NCBI RefSeq assembly: GCF_021130785.1
Contig: NC_060207.1
Span: forward strand, 105,151,001-105,215,000
Source of the DNA: Homalodisca vitripennis
Lineage: Eukaryota > Arthropoda > Insecta > Hemiptera > Cicadellidae
Direction of reading: 5' to 3'
Length of the DNA stretch: 64,000 nt
Shown here piece after piece: positions 39,310 through 52,149 of this stretch (the stretch's first letter is position 1; each line of letters opens with the position of its first letter). The notes under the pieces are model-generated. The model was not told the origin of the DNA, ran no database searches, and saw nothing but the letters and a program-made list of their open reading frames with translations. A program made the position numbers and the translations under genes.

Positions 39310-41335
39310 AGTACGATGGCAAAGTGTCTGTTCTGCCTGCATGGGGGCTGTACTAATTTCTTTCTGTATAGTTGCCTTTCTGCCTAATATCTGTAGAATA
39401 CCTAGAGAATTACATGAGTTAAAAACTTGATATTTTACGATCTTCAGTGAAGTTTGTTATGCAAAATGTGATGAGCCTTAATCCTCCCTTGTAAGTATCA
39501 ATTTAACTATTAAATTATGGTGATTTAAAATTGTGTATGACTGTTACGAAGCAAGTGCTGCGTAAAATGTCATTTGGTTACATTTATATACTTTTTTATT
39601 ACATACATTTCTACAAAATAAGAGTTCACTTTATTTAAATTTCTCATTCTTATATTTTATTCTTAATAAATAGTGTACGTAACTAAATCAAAGCCAACTT
39701 AAGTTTTAATAATCTTTATTATGTAAACGATGTTTTTTATTTATTTACATTAATATTTCTATCCGTAGAATAATTGTTGTGAGTATTTACCAACCAACCA
39801 TGACAGACGGTATGATTGGACATTGTGTTAGGCTTACGCCAAGACTGTTTAAGAAACAGTTTTACAAACACACTTATATATTAGTATATAATTGCATGTG
39901 ACGTAACTAGACAGTTATGTTCTAGAGTAGCTAATTATAATATTACTGTTCGTCAGGTCCTTTCGTCAAGTACAATAATGGCTGAACAAAGTATTACTAT
40001 TTTTCCGAATCTTACGCTTTGCTCAATTATTTTGAAGCACACGTTTATTTTCTGTCAACATTTTATATTAAAGATTGTTTTGTAATAATTACCAATAATA
40101 CCATGGTAACACACAGATTGGAGTGTTATATTATTATGTATAATAAATATTTGAATTATGGACTTGTCCACATACATAAGTTAGAAAACCAAATTGTTTC
40201 TGTTTTAGTCTTTTTTTAATATCGTCATCAATCATCCACAAAGAGATAATTTAAAAACAATACTTGAACCATGTACCATATTGTTTAAAAACTTATATGG
40301 TGTATTTTTGTAAAACCAAGATCTACAATACTCCACGCTCAAAATTGAACATCAAATATTCAGAAGTCTTCAACTTTCTTGGATTGCTGAGAAATCAATC
40401 AATCTTGTGTGGCTGAAGTTTACTTTCCTTTATTCAATACACACATTCTAGTGATCTGTTAAATAAAAATATACTAAAAACAAAAAAAATTATTTATACC
40501 AAAAGTGATAATTGATGGTCTATCTTCCGTATTTTCAAAACGGCAAATGCATACGACTCCAGACACTTTCTTGCACACCTTGAGTAGCCAGTACTAGTCA
40601 ATCAAAATTAGTTAAATTCCTTAGAGGAATAAACTAATTACCATAAGGGAGCAAACATTTGTATTTTATAATTGTAAAGATACGGTACATATACTTTTAT
40701 ATGCTAGACACTAGTGTCGTTTTTGTAAATTCTTTCTTTTACAACATCTAACCCTTAAGAGAGAAAAACTATTATCGCCACAAAGTAAAGTAACCTTCAA
40801 TGAGAGTAGGTTTACTTTATGATCAAAGATTAACCGTATTCATTTTATTGAGCGTGAGTTATAAAACAATTACTGTATCATGAGTCTTTTCTCAAAATAA
40901 ACCTCAATTTTGTTATTTACAGGTAAATGCCCATGGCTTCATTCGTAATTTTCTTCTGAATTGTATATAATAGGTATATCTTTTTTAATAACATTAAACA
41001 CATATGAGGAAAGTGATGGTCGCTAGAAGATATTCCTATCTCCTGTCACAATTTAGAAGTATAAAGTATAACGACATTGTTTTAGGTTCCTTAAGTTGGA
41101 GAGGGAAACAGTATTTATAAGTGCCAATGAAATAAATAATATATCTAGCCAAATTTCCAAGGTTTATAACTAAACGATTTCAGTTGAACCCACAGTTTAA
41201 CTAGATTAGGGCAATGTGTAGGGATGCTGAATACGAAGTATGTAGCCTGCTTAGTGGAAGCACTCATGATGTAATATGCCGTCCTACAAACCGCAAGTGA
41301 AACTAGGTACTGTACATACAAAATGAGGTACATAT
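39310..41335. other. AT-rich DNA without recognisable gene
   Basis: No feature was recognised. Confidence 0.4.
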
Positions 41336-41339
41336 TATT

Positions 41340-41760
41340 ACAGTGTTCATGGTTAAGTGGGTTAAAGGCTAATTAAGATTGCAACTGTATTTGCAACGTA
41401 AAACGTGATTTTATTGGTAAGAGTACTTCTGGTTTTAATTATTTATATATGATGCCAAAATTGGGTTCTTCTTGTAACCCCTATGAAAAAAATATATAAG
41501 AAAATACATACACGGAACTTAAAATCCTACTACGATCAAAGACTGTTTATTCCGGCCGTTTAAAGTTATTTGCGGTGTAATGAATAACGGTGCCACAGTT
41601 GAGTTTGCCTTATTTCCCGTACCAAGAGAGTATATAAATAATATATATATACACATATATGTGTGTGTTTGTGTTTAAGGAGACAAATATTGATTGTGAA
41701 GAGACTTAAAGTAAATTTTAAACTTGAATTATAAAATAAATATATAATACGGGACATTTA
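41340..41760 (-). mobile_element. Helitron-like element, degraded (copy F)
   Basis: It shares CAGTGTTCATGG, the ACTTCTGGTTnTAATT segment, AGAAAATACATA, CCTACTACGATCAAAGA and a repeated GTTGAGTTTGCCTT/TTCCCGTACCAAG stretch with copies C and E, in the same order. The terminal TC and CTAG are not identifiable. There is no coding capacity. Confidence 0.45.
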
Positions 41761-41769
41761 ATTTTTAAA

Positions 41770-43735
41770 TCCAGTAAAGGGTGGTAATTTTATAGCCCCT
41801 TAATCAAAATTACATTAATAAATAGTATTACTTATAGGAAGATGACATCTATACTTATGAACTTATGATATTTATAATAGTAGTGCGAGTTCGAAGTGTG
41901 TGTATTAACATTGATATGTTTTATTGAAGGGTTGTTCAAAATTTAGATTGTACAGACAAACTTTTGTCTTTATTTTCAAATCATTAAAACATTTAGGAAA
42001 CAAACAAATTAATGTTTATTTTATGGAGTAATTGAGTTTTGTTTAAAAGATCAAACACTAAATATATAAAAACATTGTGTTATTTTAGATTATTTAAAGG
42101 AAATATGTGTCTTATTTGTGAAAGTCCGATATATTGAAAAATTAACTTTATTGTTATAATTAATTTAATTTAACTGAACGTGCGGTATAATTAAGGAAAT
42201 GGCACATAGATATTGTTATCAATATACCACGCTGAATTTAAAAAATGAAAACTTCTTATGGAGAGCTGATTAAGTAACGCGGAGTGTACGATAAAGGAAT
42301 AGTTTCTTTATGCCTCACATTCCTGACATCATCCATCATGCCCTGAGTTAACTGACAGAAGCTCTCAGCTCTAGGACTCGTCATAGTCCTGATTTTCTCA
42401 GTACTCTACATAATTCCACACTTCGAAATATACAACAAAACCTGTCTTAGATTTGCACTTGCGTTATGAATATTTTAAACCAATAATTTTTTTCATTAGT
42501 TCATAACATTGAGTCAGCACTCATACGTGTTTACCTGTGTTTGATTTGTCTGTGCTATGTGGGTGTTGTATATGATTTGTTCTATTATAACATATGCTAT
42601 TAGAAAGAAATTTCATATATTTTAAAATTGTACTATATGTGTGTTCAGTAGTTCATTTCTCCTCAATATCAAAATTTAGTAGAATTTATCTCCGTAAAGA
42701 AATGTTTAGTCGTCAAATTCCAATATTTAATAGGGACTATTCCTTTTAAAATAGCGTTGGAAAAAATAAGAATGGTGATCAAGGAGTATATTAAAAATTA
42801 CTTATCTTCATAGTAAAATTATCTTTTGCTTATTTAAAGTATGCCAGATATAAAACCTAATACAAATTCCACTAAGTTCAAGAAAAAGTAATCTTGCTCA
42901 TTGTTTTCATGTCTCCAAAGAATCTCAGAAGTACTGGACCTTGATGCGTTTTTCTAGAACTGTAAAAAATAACCGATCCGATGAAAGACGCATTAAATTT
43001 GGTGTTGATAACTCTTTTGAGAGCTGAAATTCTAAATACATTGTTGTTAAATAGTTTTTTGTGCTTTTATGCTAAAAGTGCTTGGATTGTTAACCATAAT
43101 CACTTCTTGCATTTATCCTCATTATTAAATAGAACTTACTTTTGTTCCGTCCTTTTATAATCTGTTATCTTTTTATAATTTTACATTTTTAACAGGCCAG
43201 AATAAGTATTTGAATTTGACGTCCTAAAAGTAAAAAAGATTGTAATAGAAAAAGTGAAATGTTGATTTTACCAAATAATTAACTTGTATGCTATTTAGAG
43301 TAATAACATACAGTTTTTGTGTGTAAAAAAGTGAGGCGGTAGTTTTGATATTTTTTTAACTGCAAACGCCAAACCTCCCCATTTAGTAACTTGTTTCCAA
43401 AAAATTTGTATAGTTCGAAAATATATTATTTAGGTCTAAAAGTCTTGATGGTACGATAAAAATTAAATGTTTACAAAATTATTAAAGTCTAAGGAGTATT
43501 TTAATAAGGAGAATAGTCTACTTCAGAGCGACAAATACCATGCATAAATTGAACATAGAGTAATATCATATAATACTGATTATATCATGATAACAAAACT
43601 AACAAAACAAAACTTTTGGCTCACCGGCCACAAGATTTAGATACATTTATGTTGCAGAATATCTGGTACATTGAAACCCACGCCGCTAAACCCCTTGGTT
43701 ACGTAACAGCGATAAGAATGTACATTAAAATAACC
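41770..43735. other. AT-rich DNA without recognisable gene
   Basis: A small less AT-rich patch lies near 42280-42420. No frame or motif could be assigned. Confidence 0.4.
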
Positions 43736-43739
43736 CTGA

Positions 43740-44115
43740 AACACTCTAACACTCTCCCGTCTTCTAAGATCATTCTGCCTCTGTCAGGTTCCTGACTCTT
43801 TGGACTTTTCAAGTTCCAAAATCTTCTAGCCTTTTTGACGATCTCTGCCAGGTCTTAGCCTCTAGCCGGCAACGAGATAATAGTCCTCGCTTTCTAACAG
43901 GCCCCGGCTTTTGATACTTCTCTGCCTATAGGGATCATCCTGTCATGCCCTAATATGCCTCTATCTCTAATAACATGACCCGGCCTTTGGCACCTCTTTT
44001 TTAAAAGCGACCGTCCTCTAGCAGACTCTGGCCTCTTGTAAAAGAGTCACCCTCCAGGAGTGACAAGGGGGGCTTTTGGCAGCTCCCAGTCTCTGACAGT
44101 CCCAATCTTTTAGAG
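43740..44115. repeat. Pyrimidine-rich degenerate minisatellite-like tract
   Basis: The plus strand is markedly rich in C and T, and the words GCCTCT, CTCTGCC, GGCCTTT/GGCTTTTG and CCGGC recur at irregular intervals. The unit cannot be fixed by eye. The minus-strand frame at 44018-44248 runs partly through it and is not considered a gene. Confidence 0.4.
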
Positions 44116-44249
44116 CTCCCATAAAATGTCCATACTTATTGCATTTAAAATATAAAAAAATCACAAAGCGTTTATAACAGGATTTTATGTATAATGGTTT
44201 TAATTCTAGGACTCCATTCCATTGACTTAATGGATGACAAAAATCCATG

Positions 44250-47240
44250 CTTAGTCAACATTTATTGAACAATATGTACAGCAAACTTTTGTTTAATTGA
44301 TTTGACTACGAAGTGATGAATCAATAGTTTGGTGACCAAATAGTTAGTGTCAAGTAAACGTTTTATAACTATAACTCATTTTTTGTTATTTAACTTTTAA
44401 AATTTTCAACCGACGCATGTTGCTAATATTGAAAAATTACACCATTTTTTAAAAATTTTCTTTTATCTATTCAAACCTATCTGCCAAATTTGGTTTCTTC
44501 AGTCTAACTAGTTTTAGAGATATGATGTTATTACAAAATCAAAAATGGCGGCTACCGGCTAAATGAGATATTTCTTGACCTATGTTTACATGACATTTTT
44601 TGTTCATAGTTTTTATAGTTTATAGTTTTATCATTTATAGACCTTTAAAATTTTTGATAAATTAGTCTTTTTATAACAAACTTAGAAATATTATCCATAT
44701 TTGAATCTTTGATGCATGGACACAGACAGGTAGTTATCAGAAATAAAATATATAAATTTAAAATTCTAATACGTATTTTACAATTATATAGGCTATAAAC
44801 ATGTATGTCATTTCAACGAAGAAGAAAAATCAAAGTACATTATCCTATATGAATATTTATTTTATCTGAATGTTCATCTTAAAAACTTTGTATAGCCTAC
44901 CACCATCGGCGTAACAAGATTGTTTAAACCTTTTTTAGACTAAAACGAATAAGTTGAGACGAGTTAAGTTAATGAGGAGGAAAGCTCAGAGTAAGCCGTG
45001 AGGAGAAAAAGTAAAGCGGTCAAGTGTAATCTAAATCAGCACCCACAGGGATTTAGTAGGCTGCCCATATCCACGCCACTGAACAGGGTGAGCCTTTGAT
45101 TTAGTGCGCTTTGATACATCCAAGTGTACACGGTTCTGTACTACGTCACTGTCAGAATATACTCTTTGTGTCTAAATTTTGTTTGGCGGCAGACGGTTTC
45201 GATTATAATTACTTACTATTTATAGAATGCATATGACGTTACTAGCTAAAGCACAAAAAGATAACTAAATGACAGTTCGTGGTTCATGTATTCGTTTTCA
45301 ATAGGAATAATCTTTGAATTCACCTTTTTGGAATAATCTTAACACGATTAGGATAAATAAAGTATCCAACAACGAGCTGTTGTTTTAGGATGTTAAATTA
45401 TAGGCAGCTTAACATAATGCATTATCAGGTAACTAACATTAATAATTTGAAGTACTTATAAGTGATGGATGAATAGTATTCATCAAAACTTCCAACAATC
45501 TGCTGTTATTTATCATAGTCTTAAAAATAGTCATATGAATACAAGTCTTGTTTTTCTAATCTCTTTTCTGTTTATAAAACTTCCGTTTTCGTGTTTAGCA
45601 CATTCAAATGTTTGTATTAAGCGATTATTGAATTGAGTCTTTCTGAATGTTTTAACGACTCGACGAGGTTGACAATGACGCTGTTTGATTTTGTTATCTT
45701 CATGTAATTAAAAATATAAATTATTTTGTAAAAAAGAGACAGGCAGGAAAAAAGCAAAGTAAGATATAACTATACTTTATACATAACATTTTATTTCTAC
45801 AAAAAATCATGTTATGTAGTAAATTGTTTTTATGAATTTAATAAAAATACTGTCAGGCATCTTGGTCAAGTGACATTTACACGAAGGGCAATAATAACAA
45901 CAAAGTAATTGACTGACTTCAAATTCAGAGAATCTGTATTTTACTGAATGCCACTTGGTTTCAATTAAATACCAATCAGCCGCGTTCCGATTCCACCACA
46001 GTTTGCTATTGCTACAGTAGTGTATTGTCGCAATTTATTTTGAAACCAGAAAGGTTCACTGGTTGGTTTATACCTTTCAGTTAAAAACCACATTACGTAC
46101 AGCAAAAATCGAGTTATACTTCTTTATAGGCAATCCTATGGATGTCCAGGAGCAGAACATCATTAACCGCAAATATCGAGTTATTGGGTTGATCGATAGG
46201 TGGGTGGATGGGTTGAGCTCTATCTACTAAGGCTGTTGCAGACTAAACATGTGGGATTACTGCCCCTACCCGCTTTGACTGAAGCTTCCGGGTGATTTTT
46301 GTGAAAACCCAGAATTAAGTCTGATTAAATGTTAGCCCATGCGCTAGCGCCACTTACCCTAGATCGCATTATATGCGCAGACGAACATGAAGCGTGGAAA
46401 TTTAAACTAGACATTCATTTACATTCCGTCTTATTCATGTATCACGTATTATTGTTATGAGTTAGAGAATTTGAATGTTTATGAGTAAATAAAATAACAT
46501 TCGAGTCCATCAATGTGGTTGAAACTGTAAAATTTGAACACAATTTGAACAATCCCTAAATTTCCACCGGCCCATCAATTGTGAAGTTCTCTGGCCCATC
46601 TTTTCTTTGGTATGTTATTAATATGAAGTATATAGTTATCTTCAAGCGTAAGAACATTTTGAGTTTAACAATCCTCTCCTGGACTCAATATAAAAGGGAA
46701 ATAGCTTTAATGACCTATAAAAATAATTTATAAAATCGAAATCTAACTTACAACAGTTTACAATAATGAAAAGAATGAAATCCGTAGTTTACAGTCTGGA
46801 ATTATGAAAGTCAGAAGTTTGAGCACAGCTCGTTTACAGTTCATCACTGAATTGTAAACTAGCTGAAGGGATATCTTTGCTCATCCATAAGCTCAAAACT
46901 TCTACCTCAAACGTTTTTTTTTTCAAATACAAAATTACAATAATTACCGATAGGGATTAAGGTGCAGATTATTGTTTAAGTTACAGAAAAGCTAAAATTA
47001 TCTCGTCCAGGTACAAGATAATTTCCCAATCTACACTATTCGGTCCGGACTATCTTGAAGTTCACGCGACGGTATTGATGGTAAGAAACTCTACTCGTGC
47101 CTAAACAAATGCAGATTAATATGCACCTTTGTTTTCTTAATTTATTCATTGGGATGTGACATTAGTAACGCTATAATTAGTCAAATAAAACCAATCCCGT
47201 GCTCCATCTGATTAGAGTTTCACATCGAATTTATGAATAG
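44250..47240. other. Mostly AT-rich DNA, no recognisable gene
   Basis: 44460-44560 has a phrase (GCCAAATTTGGTTTCTTCAG) of the kind found in many insect repeats. 44980-45200 and 46130-46400 are less AT-rich. No reading frame or boundary could be supported in any of them. Confidence 0.4.
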
Positions 47241-47249
47241 CAGAATATC

Positions 47250-47934
47250 GTATAACCTCGATCATATTAACCATTCATCGTCTAACTCCTCACACTTACT
47301 TAACCTGTACATTAAAAAACCACTACACTAATATTATACATTTTTGAGAAATTTGTGTCAACCTGCATGTGTCAACACAATTTTTACTTAACTTCTGGCC
47401 CTCTTAACCACAAACAGAAACATTAACGCTGCATAGACGTAATATATGTATTAAATACCGACTTCTATAGTTAGAAAATTACTATACTGTTAAAAATTAA
47501 TATAATAAATTATACATTTCTTGTTTTAAGCTTCTCATTGACGATGGAAGGTTTTAAAGGATAACAGGATTTTGGACGTTTCCCATCGTTATATGTTACA
47601 AAAGGTTAACGTACCTTCTACTTATCCTTTTAAATCCTTTCCAATCATAAGTATCCTTAATACCTATCCTACTTATCCTAAGTTATCATTTCACGTCATA
47701 AATGTTTAATTAAGAACATTACGCACTTCTAAATTAGTATTCCTCCACTATTCTAAAATAGTTCAAGTGTTTCTATAATCGTTAGAGCTGTTAGAGTGTG
47801 GGGTTTTTCACTGAACGTATTTCTTCCATTACTACTTATAGGCACTGCTTCACTCTCCAACCCGCTTCAATGATCCTAAACCCTGATCTTTAAATTTGAA
47901 CTCCAATTGTTATAAAATTCATCATACGATTTGA
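47250..47934 (-). repeat. Left 680-bp direct repeat (probable 3' LTR)
   Basis: It is nearly identical to 54195-54875, with small indels mostly in homopolymer-like positions (such as CCTGCATG versus CTGCATG) and a short CCCG-type difference near the right end. Termini are GTATAACCTCG and CGATTTGA, so the TG...CA ends usual for LTRs are absent. No polypyrimidine tract lies just inside it. It contains an imperfect hairpin (GACGATGGAA...TTCCCATCGTT). Confidence 0.65.
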
Positions 47935-47935
47935 A

Positions 47936-48690
47936 CATAACATTCATAACAATACGATAGCGCGGGGTTTCTAAAGGTTCCTATGAAATCCGCTAGATCG
48001 CATGCCAATGCAGTTCTATGACTGCTCGCTTAGGGATCAAAAATAGAAAATCAATTTAGGCAAACTATTTTCATGCAGTGCACGTTGCAGCGTTTTAGAA
48101 TTTGCGGGTCGTTGCAAGAATAAGGGCATTTAAGGCGATTAAATCGTAAACAAGTGTAGTGTAGTGTTTTGTTATATAGGCGCCACATTCATACTTCTTT
48201 TTGCATTCATACCAGTGTTTTTGTGTATAGTGTTTTTGCCATTAAATACCCTGAGACTTGCGGACAAGTTACCAATATGGATATCGAATACTTTGGAATG
48301 AAACGTCCCCTCACGAGAAGCTAAGTCTCACATTTCTTATTAATACTGCATCACTCTTAATATATATATATTTACATACAACATCCTATATACATCTTAC
48401 ATCTACATGAATTTTTAACACTTCAAATATATCTACAAAATTCAAACATTTCGGCATACATACAAAACACAGACAATTTTTCATATTTGATTCCTCATTA
48501 CAAACAGTCAGGATCAACTTTGTCTCATTTATTTATACTAAGTCTATTTACAAATTCTTTTTCTATATTTTATTTCCCTTGACACATTCGTTAAGAATTC
48601 ACCAAACAGTTAACTTCCCGGATTTTTATCTCTTTTAAATTTGGCAAGCAAGTGGTTCCTTAAGCTAGGGATGCTACAAAATTTCTTTTA
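47936..48690. other. Non-coding 3' region of the gypsy element
   Basis: No env or accessory frame is present. A purine tract on the minus strand, GTGAGGGGACG (plus-strand CGTCCCCTCAC near 48306-48316), is the best polypurine-tract candidate, but it is about 370 bp away from the 680-bp repeat instead of touching it. Confidence 0.4.
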
Positions 48691-48706
48691 TATACAGAAA
48701 CTGGTC

Positions 48707-49813
48707 TTAATTTAATTTTAAATCTACAATATGAACCTTTTTTACATTCAAAACATTTTCAGTGTGTTGTACAATACAAGTTACAGGGCTTAAAAAATAT
48801 AAAATTCTATAAATTCCTACATATTTTGGTGCTATTTTGCACAAAAACTTTTCTACCTTATTGCTTAAATAGTGGGTTCTAATCCATACTAAGGAATGCA
48901 ACTTAAAGGGATGTTTTACATTTTGCTCTGAGTACTTTTGTCAATTACTGTTATGTGCTATACTCCTTTTTTACATTCACCACAGCTCTCTTTAAATTGT
49001 TTACAACAGTTTCCTTGGACAAATTCTCACCAATTAGATCATATTAGCTTCCATAAATTAGATAAAGCATTATTACAGGAATGATTAAACATTAAATCAA
49101 AGGCAGCAAAACCTGTGCTTTCATTATGGGCGGGTGTTTAAACTTAATTGTATATAGCCTAGGTCATTATCCCAATTTACTATGACAGTTGTGATAGAAA
49201 CTACGTAATAATGTAGATATGTTTCTAATATGCCTTTCTGATTGATTTCCATTAGCCCTGTAAGGCGCTAGTCTACGGTGTTCAATAAAATTCTCTTAAA
49301 TAAGAACTTCTTAAAATACAGTGATGTAAAATATGCAGGCATTGTCTGACACTATTATTTTAGGTACAGAAAAGTTGTTTAAAAATTATGCGGTCTAATT
49401 CTATTACATATTTCAGAACTCTTACATTCCCTCAAAGGGATTAGCCATAGAAATTTACTGGCGGCATCTACAACTACAAGTAAATATACATTGCTGTTTC
49501 TAGTTCTCACTAAGGGACCTAAAAGATCTATGAATAAACAATCATATTGTTCTTAAATGGCACAGATACTAATTCGCCTTCATATTTTCTTTGGCACACT
49601 TTACTCATTTTACAAAACATTACATTCTTTGACTTTTGCCTTTATAATTTCGTCTAAATCAGGTCTATAAAAATACTGATTAATTTTTCTTTGCGTTCTA
49701 GCAATGCCTAAATGACCTCCTATTAAAGAACTGTGGAAGAATTCATATACTAAATCAATTAACTGTACAGGCAAAAATATCTTACTCTTACTTTTTACAT
49801 TCCTTTTGTACAT
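48707..49813 (-). pseudogene. Gypsy integrase region, frame-broken
   Basis: From 49813 downward the minus strand encodes an N-terminal zinc-binding segment with FHSSLIGGHLGIART (the two His of HHCC) and a Cys at KECNVL. This is followed in other frames by a core with LLVVVDAAS near 49450, carrying the first catalytic Asp. The last part (48901-48707) has KYVGIYRILYFLSPVT and KVHIVDLK, matching the GPY/F module that follows the integrase core in gypsy pol. The second Asp and the Glu of the D,D-35-E triad were not verified. Stops and frameshifts run throughout, so it is not functional. Integrase would insert the cDNA copy into host DNA. Confidence 0.85.
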
Positions 49814-50122
49814 CAGTAAATTGTTTTTTATAAAAATAACATAAATTGTTACTATTGCTTTTTTACAGATTGAATGATTCGCTGAGTTTCTTTATCTTGA
49901 AGTTGATATTTTTCTAAATCTTTAAACGCTAATGGCAAATCATTAATTAACAACCACAAATTATCCTTGTTATTGCACTTATTATTTATCTGCATTTTAG
50001 GCTTTGCATTAGAATGTTTCGTTTACATGTTTTGCCTTCGGGAGGAGTTTGAATGGCAGAAGGAAATCGATAATCTATTTTTATCCTGGTCTGGAACGTT
50101 CCGGCAGTCACTGGGGCTCGGA

Positions 50123-50525
50123 TCAGCTGTTTCCTGTTGACTCGCCCTCAAACATACGTGAAAGGGCGTCTGCCAGCGCATTATCGGTGGAACTTTGAAA
50201 TTCCACCTCAAATGGCAAATTCAAAATCCTCTCGATCCACCGGGCAAGTCTTCCTACCTTCCTTTTGTGATTGAGGACATAGGATAAAGCTTGGTTATCA
50301 GTTATTAATTTAAAGGTTCTTACTTCTAAAAATTCGTGCCATTTTCTATGCAAATTAGTGCACTCAAAGCTTCTTTTTCATAAACAGTATATTTTAATTC
50401 GGCATCAGTAAATTTCCTAGAGTAATAGGCTATTGGCATTAATTCATTTTGGTCGTTTTCCTGTAAACAAACAACCACCTGCGGCTATTCCACTAGCAAT
50501 CTGTCATTACTATAAATTGCTTTGA
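50123..50525 (-). pseudogene. Gypsy RNase H domain, frame-broken
   Basis: The minus strand shows AYYSRKFTDAELKYT and YEKEAL near 50370-50430. After a frame change come TDNQAL and, at the end, ALADALSRM (about 50165), the run of motifs that marks the RNase HI domain behind gypsy RT. The enzyme removes RNA from the RNA-DNA hybrid during reverse transcription. The domain is split between at least two frames. The linker toward the integrase (49860-50060) has the gypsy-typical INDLPLAF segment. Confidence 0.88.
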
Positions 50526-50529
50526 AAAA

Positions 50530-51433
50530 TCGGCTAACTGGAGTACAGGAGGATCATTATAGCTTCTTTTAACTTTACAAAACGAATCTTGACATTCACT
50601 TGTCCAAACAAATTTAGCGTTTTTTCCTTCTTAAAACGATTTAAAGGATTACATAATTCGGCATAATTATTTATAAATTTTGAAAAGAAATTGGTCATAC
50701 CTAAAAACTGTGAAATTTGTTTGGCGTTCTTAGGCGGCATAAATTCTCTTATACTCCTTGTTCGCTCGGGATCTATAGTTACTGTATTATTTTTTATTAA
50801 ATTCCCCAAAAAGGAGATTTCCCTCAAAACAAAAACTTTGCTTTCTCTAGGTTTGCCGTTAAGCCATGTTTGCTTAGTCTATTTACAATCTCTCTGACAT
50901 GTACTAAATGCGAAATCAAGGTCTTTACTGTACACTAAGATATCATCACAAAAATTTATCACATATTTAAATTTTATATTGTCTAGGACTTTTATCCAGA
51001 TAGGCGGACAATACAGCACTACCAACATGTAAACCAAAGGGTACTCGTTTAAATTTATATTTACCAAATATAGTGGCTAAATGAGGTAAGATCTTGACTA
51101 TCAGGTGATAATGGACATTGCAAAAACTTTTTCTTAAATCTATTATTGAAAAATATTTGGCTCCACTAAGATGTTGATAATAATTATTTAAATCACCAAT
51201 GGGAAAAATCAATTTTTCTGTAACTTTTTATTTAATTCGGTATAATTGACTACAAGTCTGTCCTTTTTGGTTAAAAAGGCTGGACTGGAGTAGGCTGAAG
51301 TACTGGGTTCAATTATTCCTTGGTCCAACCAATCCTGTATTATTGTTTTCATCTTATTTACAGTAGGAGGGCTCATAAAATAAGGCCTAATATTTACAGG
51401 TGTGGGGTCATTTAGAACTAATCTCACTTCCAA
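50530..51433 (-). pseudogene. Gypsy reverse transcriptase, frame-broken
   Basis: RT motifs appear in order on the minus strand: NIRPYFMSPP, LDQGIIEPSTSAYSSPAF and VNYTELN (51433-51209); then FSIIDLRKSF and VPFGL (51212-51070); then FCDDILVYS near 50940; and the thumb/connection segment FLGMTNFFSKFI (50827-50690). FCDD occupies the place of the catalytic YxDD, so both aspartates are kept and the tyrosine is replaced by Phe. VNYTELN stands where VDYRxLN is usual. Four frame segments make it non-functional. The clade cannot be resolved without a tree. Confidence 0.93.
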
Positions 51434-51509
51434 ATCTAGAGCCTCTCCTAATTTTGGATTAAAAACATTTGGAAAATCCCCTATAAGGTTTTGTATCTCA
51501 GCCTCAGCT

Positions 51510-51941
51510 CTAGTGCACCCTATTTTTTACATCAATGCTGTTTACTTCATGTTCAAAAGGCTGTTGTCTGACAATAGTTATTTTCTCATTACAATTGAAT
51601 TTAAAATAACATGAATCTCCATCAAGATCTAAAATTAATTTGCTATTAGATATAAATGGGTTTCCCAATATAATGTCCCATTTTAAATTATCCAATACAA
51701 TAAACTTTACTTTCCAACAAAATTTAGAAATTTTTATCTTAGCATAACAGTAACCAAAACATTTTATTTCAGTGTTATTTGCAGCAAACATTCTATCCTC
51801 TGACTTCATTAATTTAGAAACATTTTTATTCAACAATAGGCTATCATAAAATTCTTTACTAATTATATCTCTTGTAGCACCAGTATCTAATAAGCAGTTT
51901 GTTTTTACATTTTTACCCACTATAGCTTCAATTAAAGGCAT
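51510..51941 (-). CDS. Gypsy aspartic protease, locally intact frame
   Basis: An open frame of 143 codons begins MPLIEAIVGKNVKTN and carries LLDTGATRDII, the DTGA active-site loop of retropepsins at about residues 19-22. WDIILGNPFI follows around residue 90, the second hydrophobic-Gly motif of the fold. Retropepsins act as dimers and cut the Gag-Pol polyprotein. This is the longest undamaged piece of the element. Whether it starts with this Met or is read through from gag cannot be decided, since the upstream junction is broken. It overlaps no other domain and lies 5' of RT as expected for Ty3/gypsy. Confidence 0.88.
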   Translation of the reverse strand: MPLIEAIVGKNVKTNCLLDTGATRDIISKEFYDSLLLNKNVSKLMKSEDRMFAANNTEIKCFGYCYAKIKISKFCWKVKFIVLDNLKWDIILGNPFISNSKLILDLDGDSCYFKFNCNEKITIVRQQPFEHEVNSIDVKNRVH

Positions 51942-52149
51942 ATTGTTACACTGTCTAACATTTAGTCTTAAATTAGGTTTTTCTATAGTTTATTTACTCC
52001 AATTTTTTATTACCTTACCATAGACTCTCATAAAATAGTGTTTTTCTTTTCTTACTGTATTATTATTTATAAAATTATTATTCTTAAACTTATGAAACCG
52101 GGGAGGGATATTTTTAGGTGTTGTGTGTAATACCACTCCCCTGTCAACT

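Noticed and set aside
47936..48690. Possible env gene after integrase, which would make the element an errantivirus
   Set aside because: No open frame of useful length, signal peptide or membrane segment was seen there.
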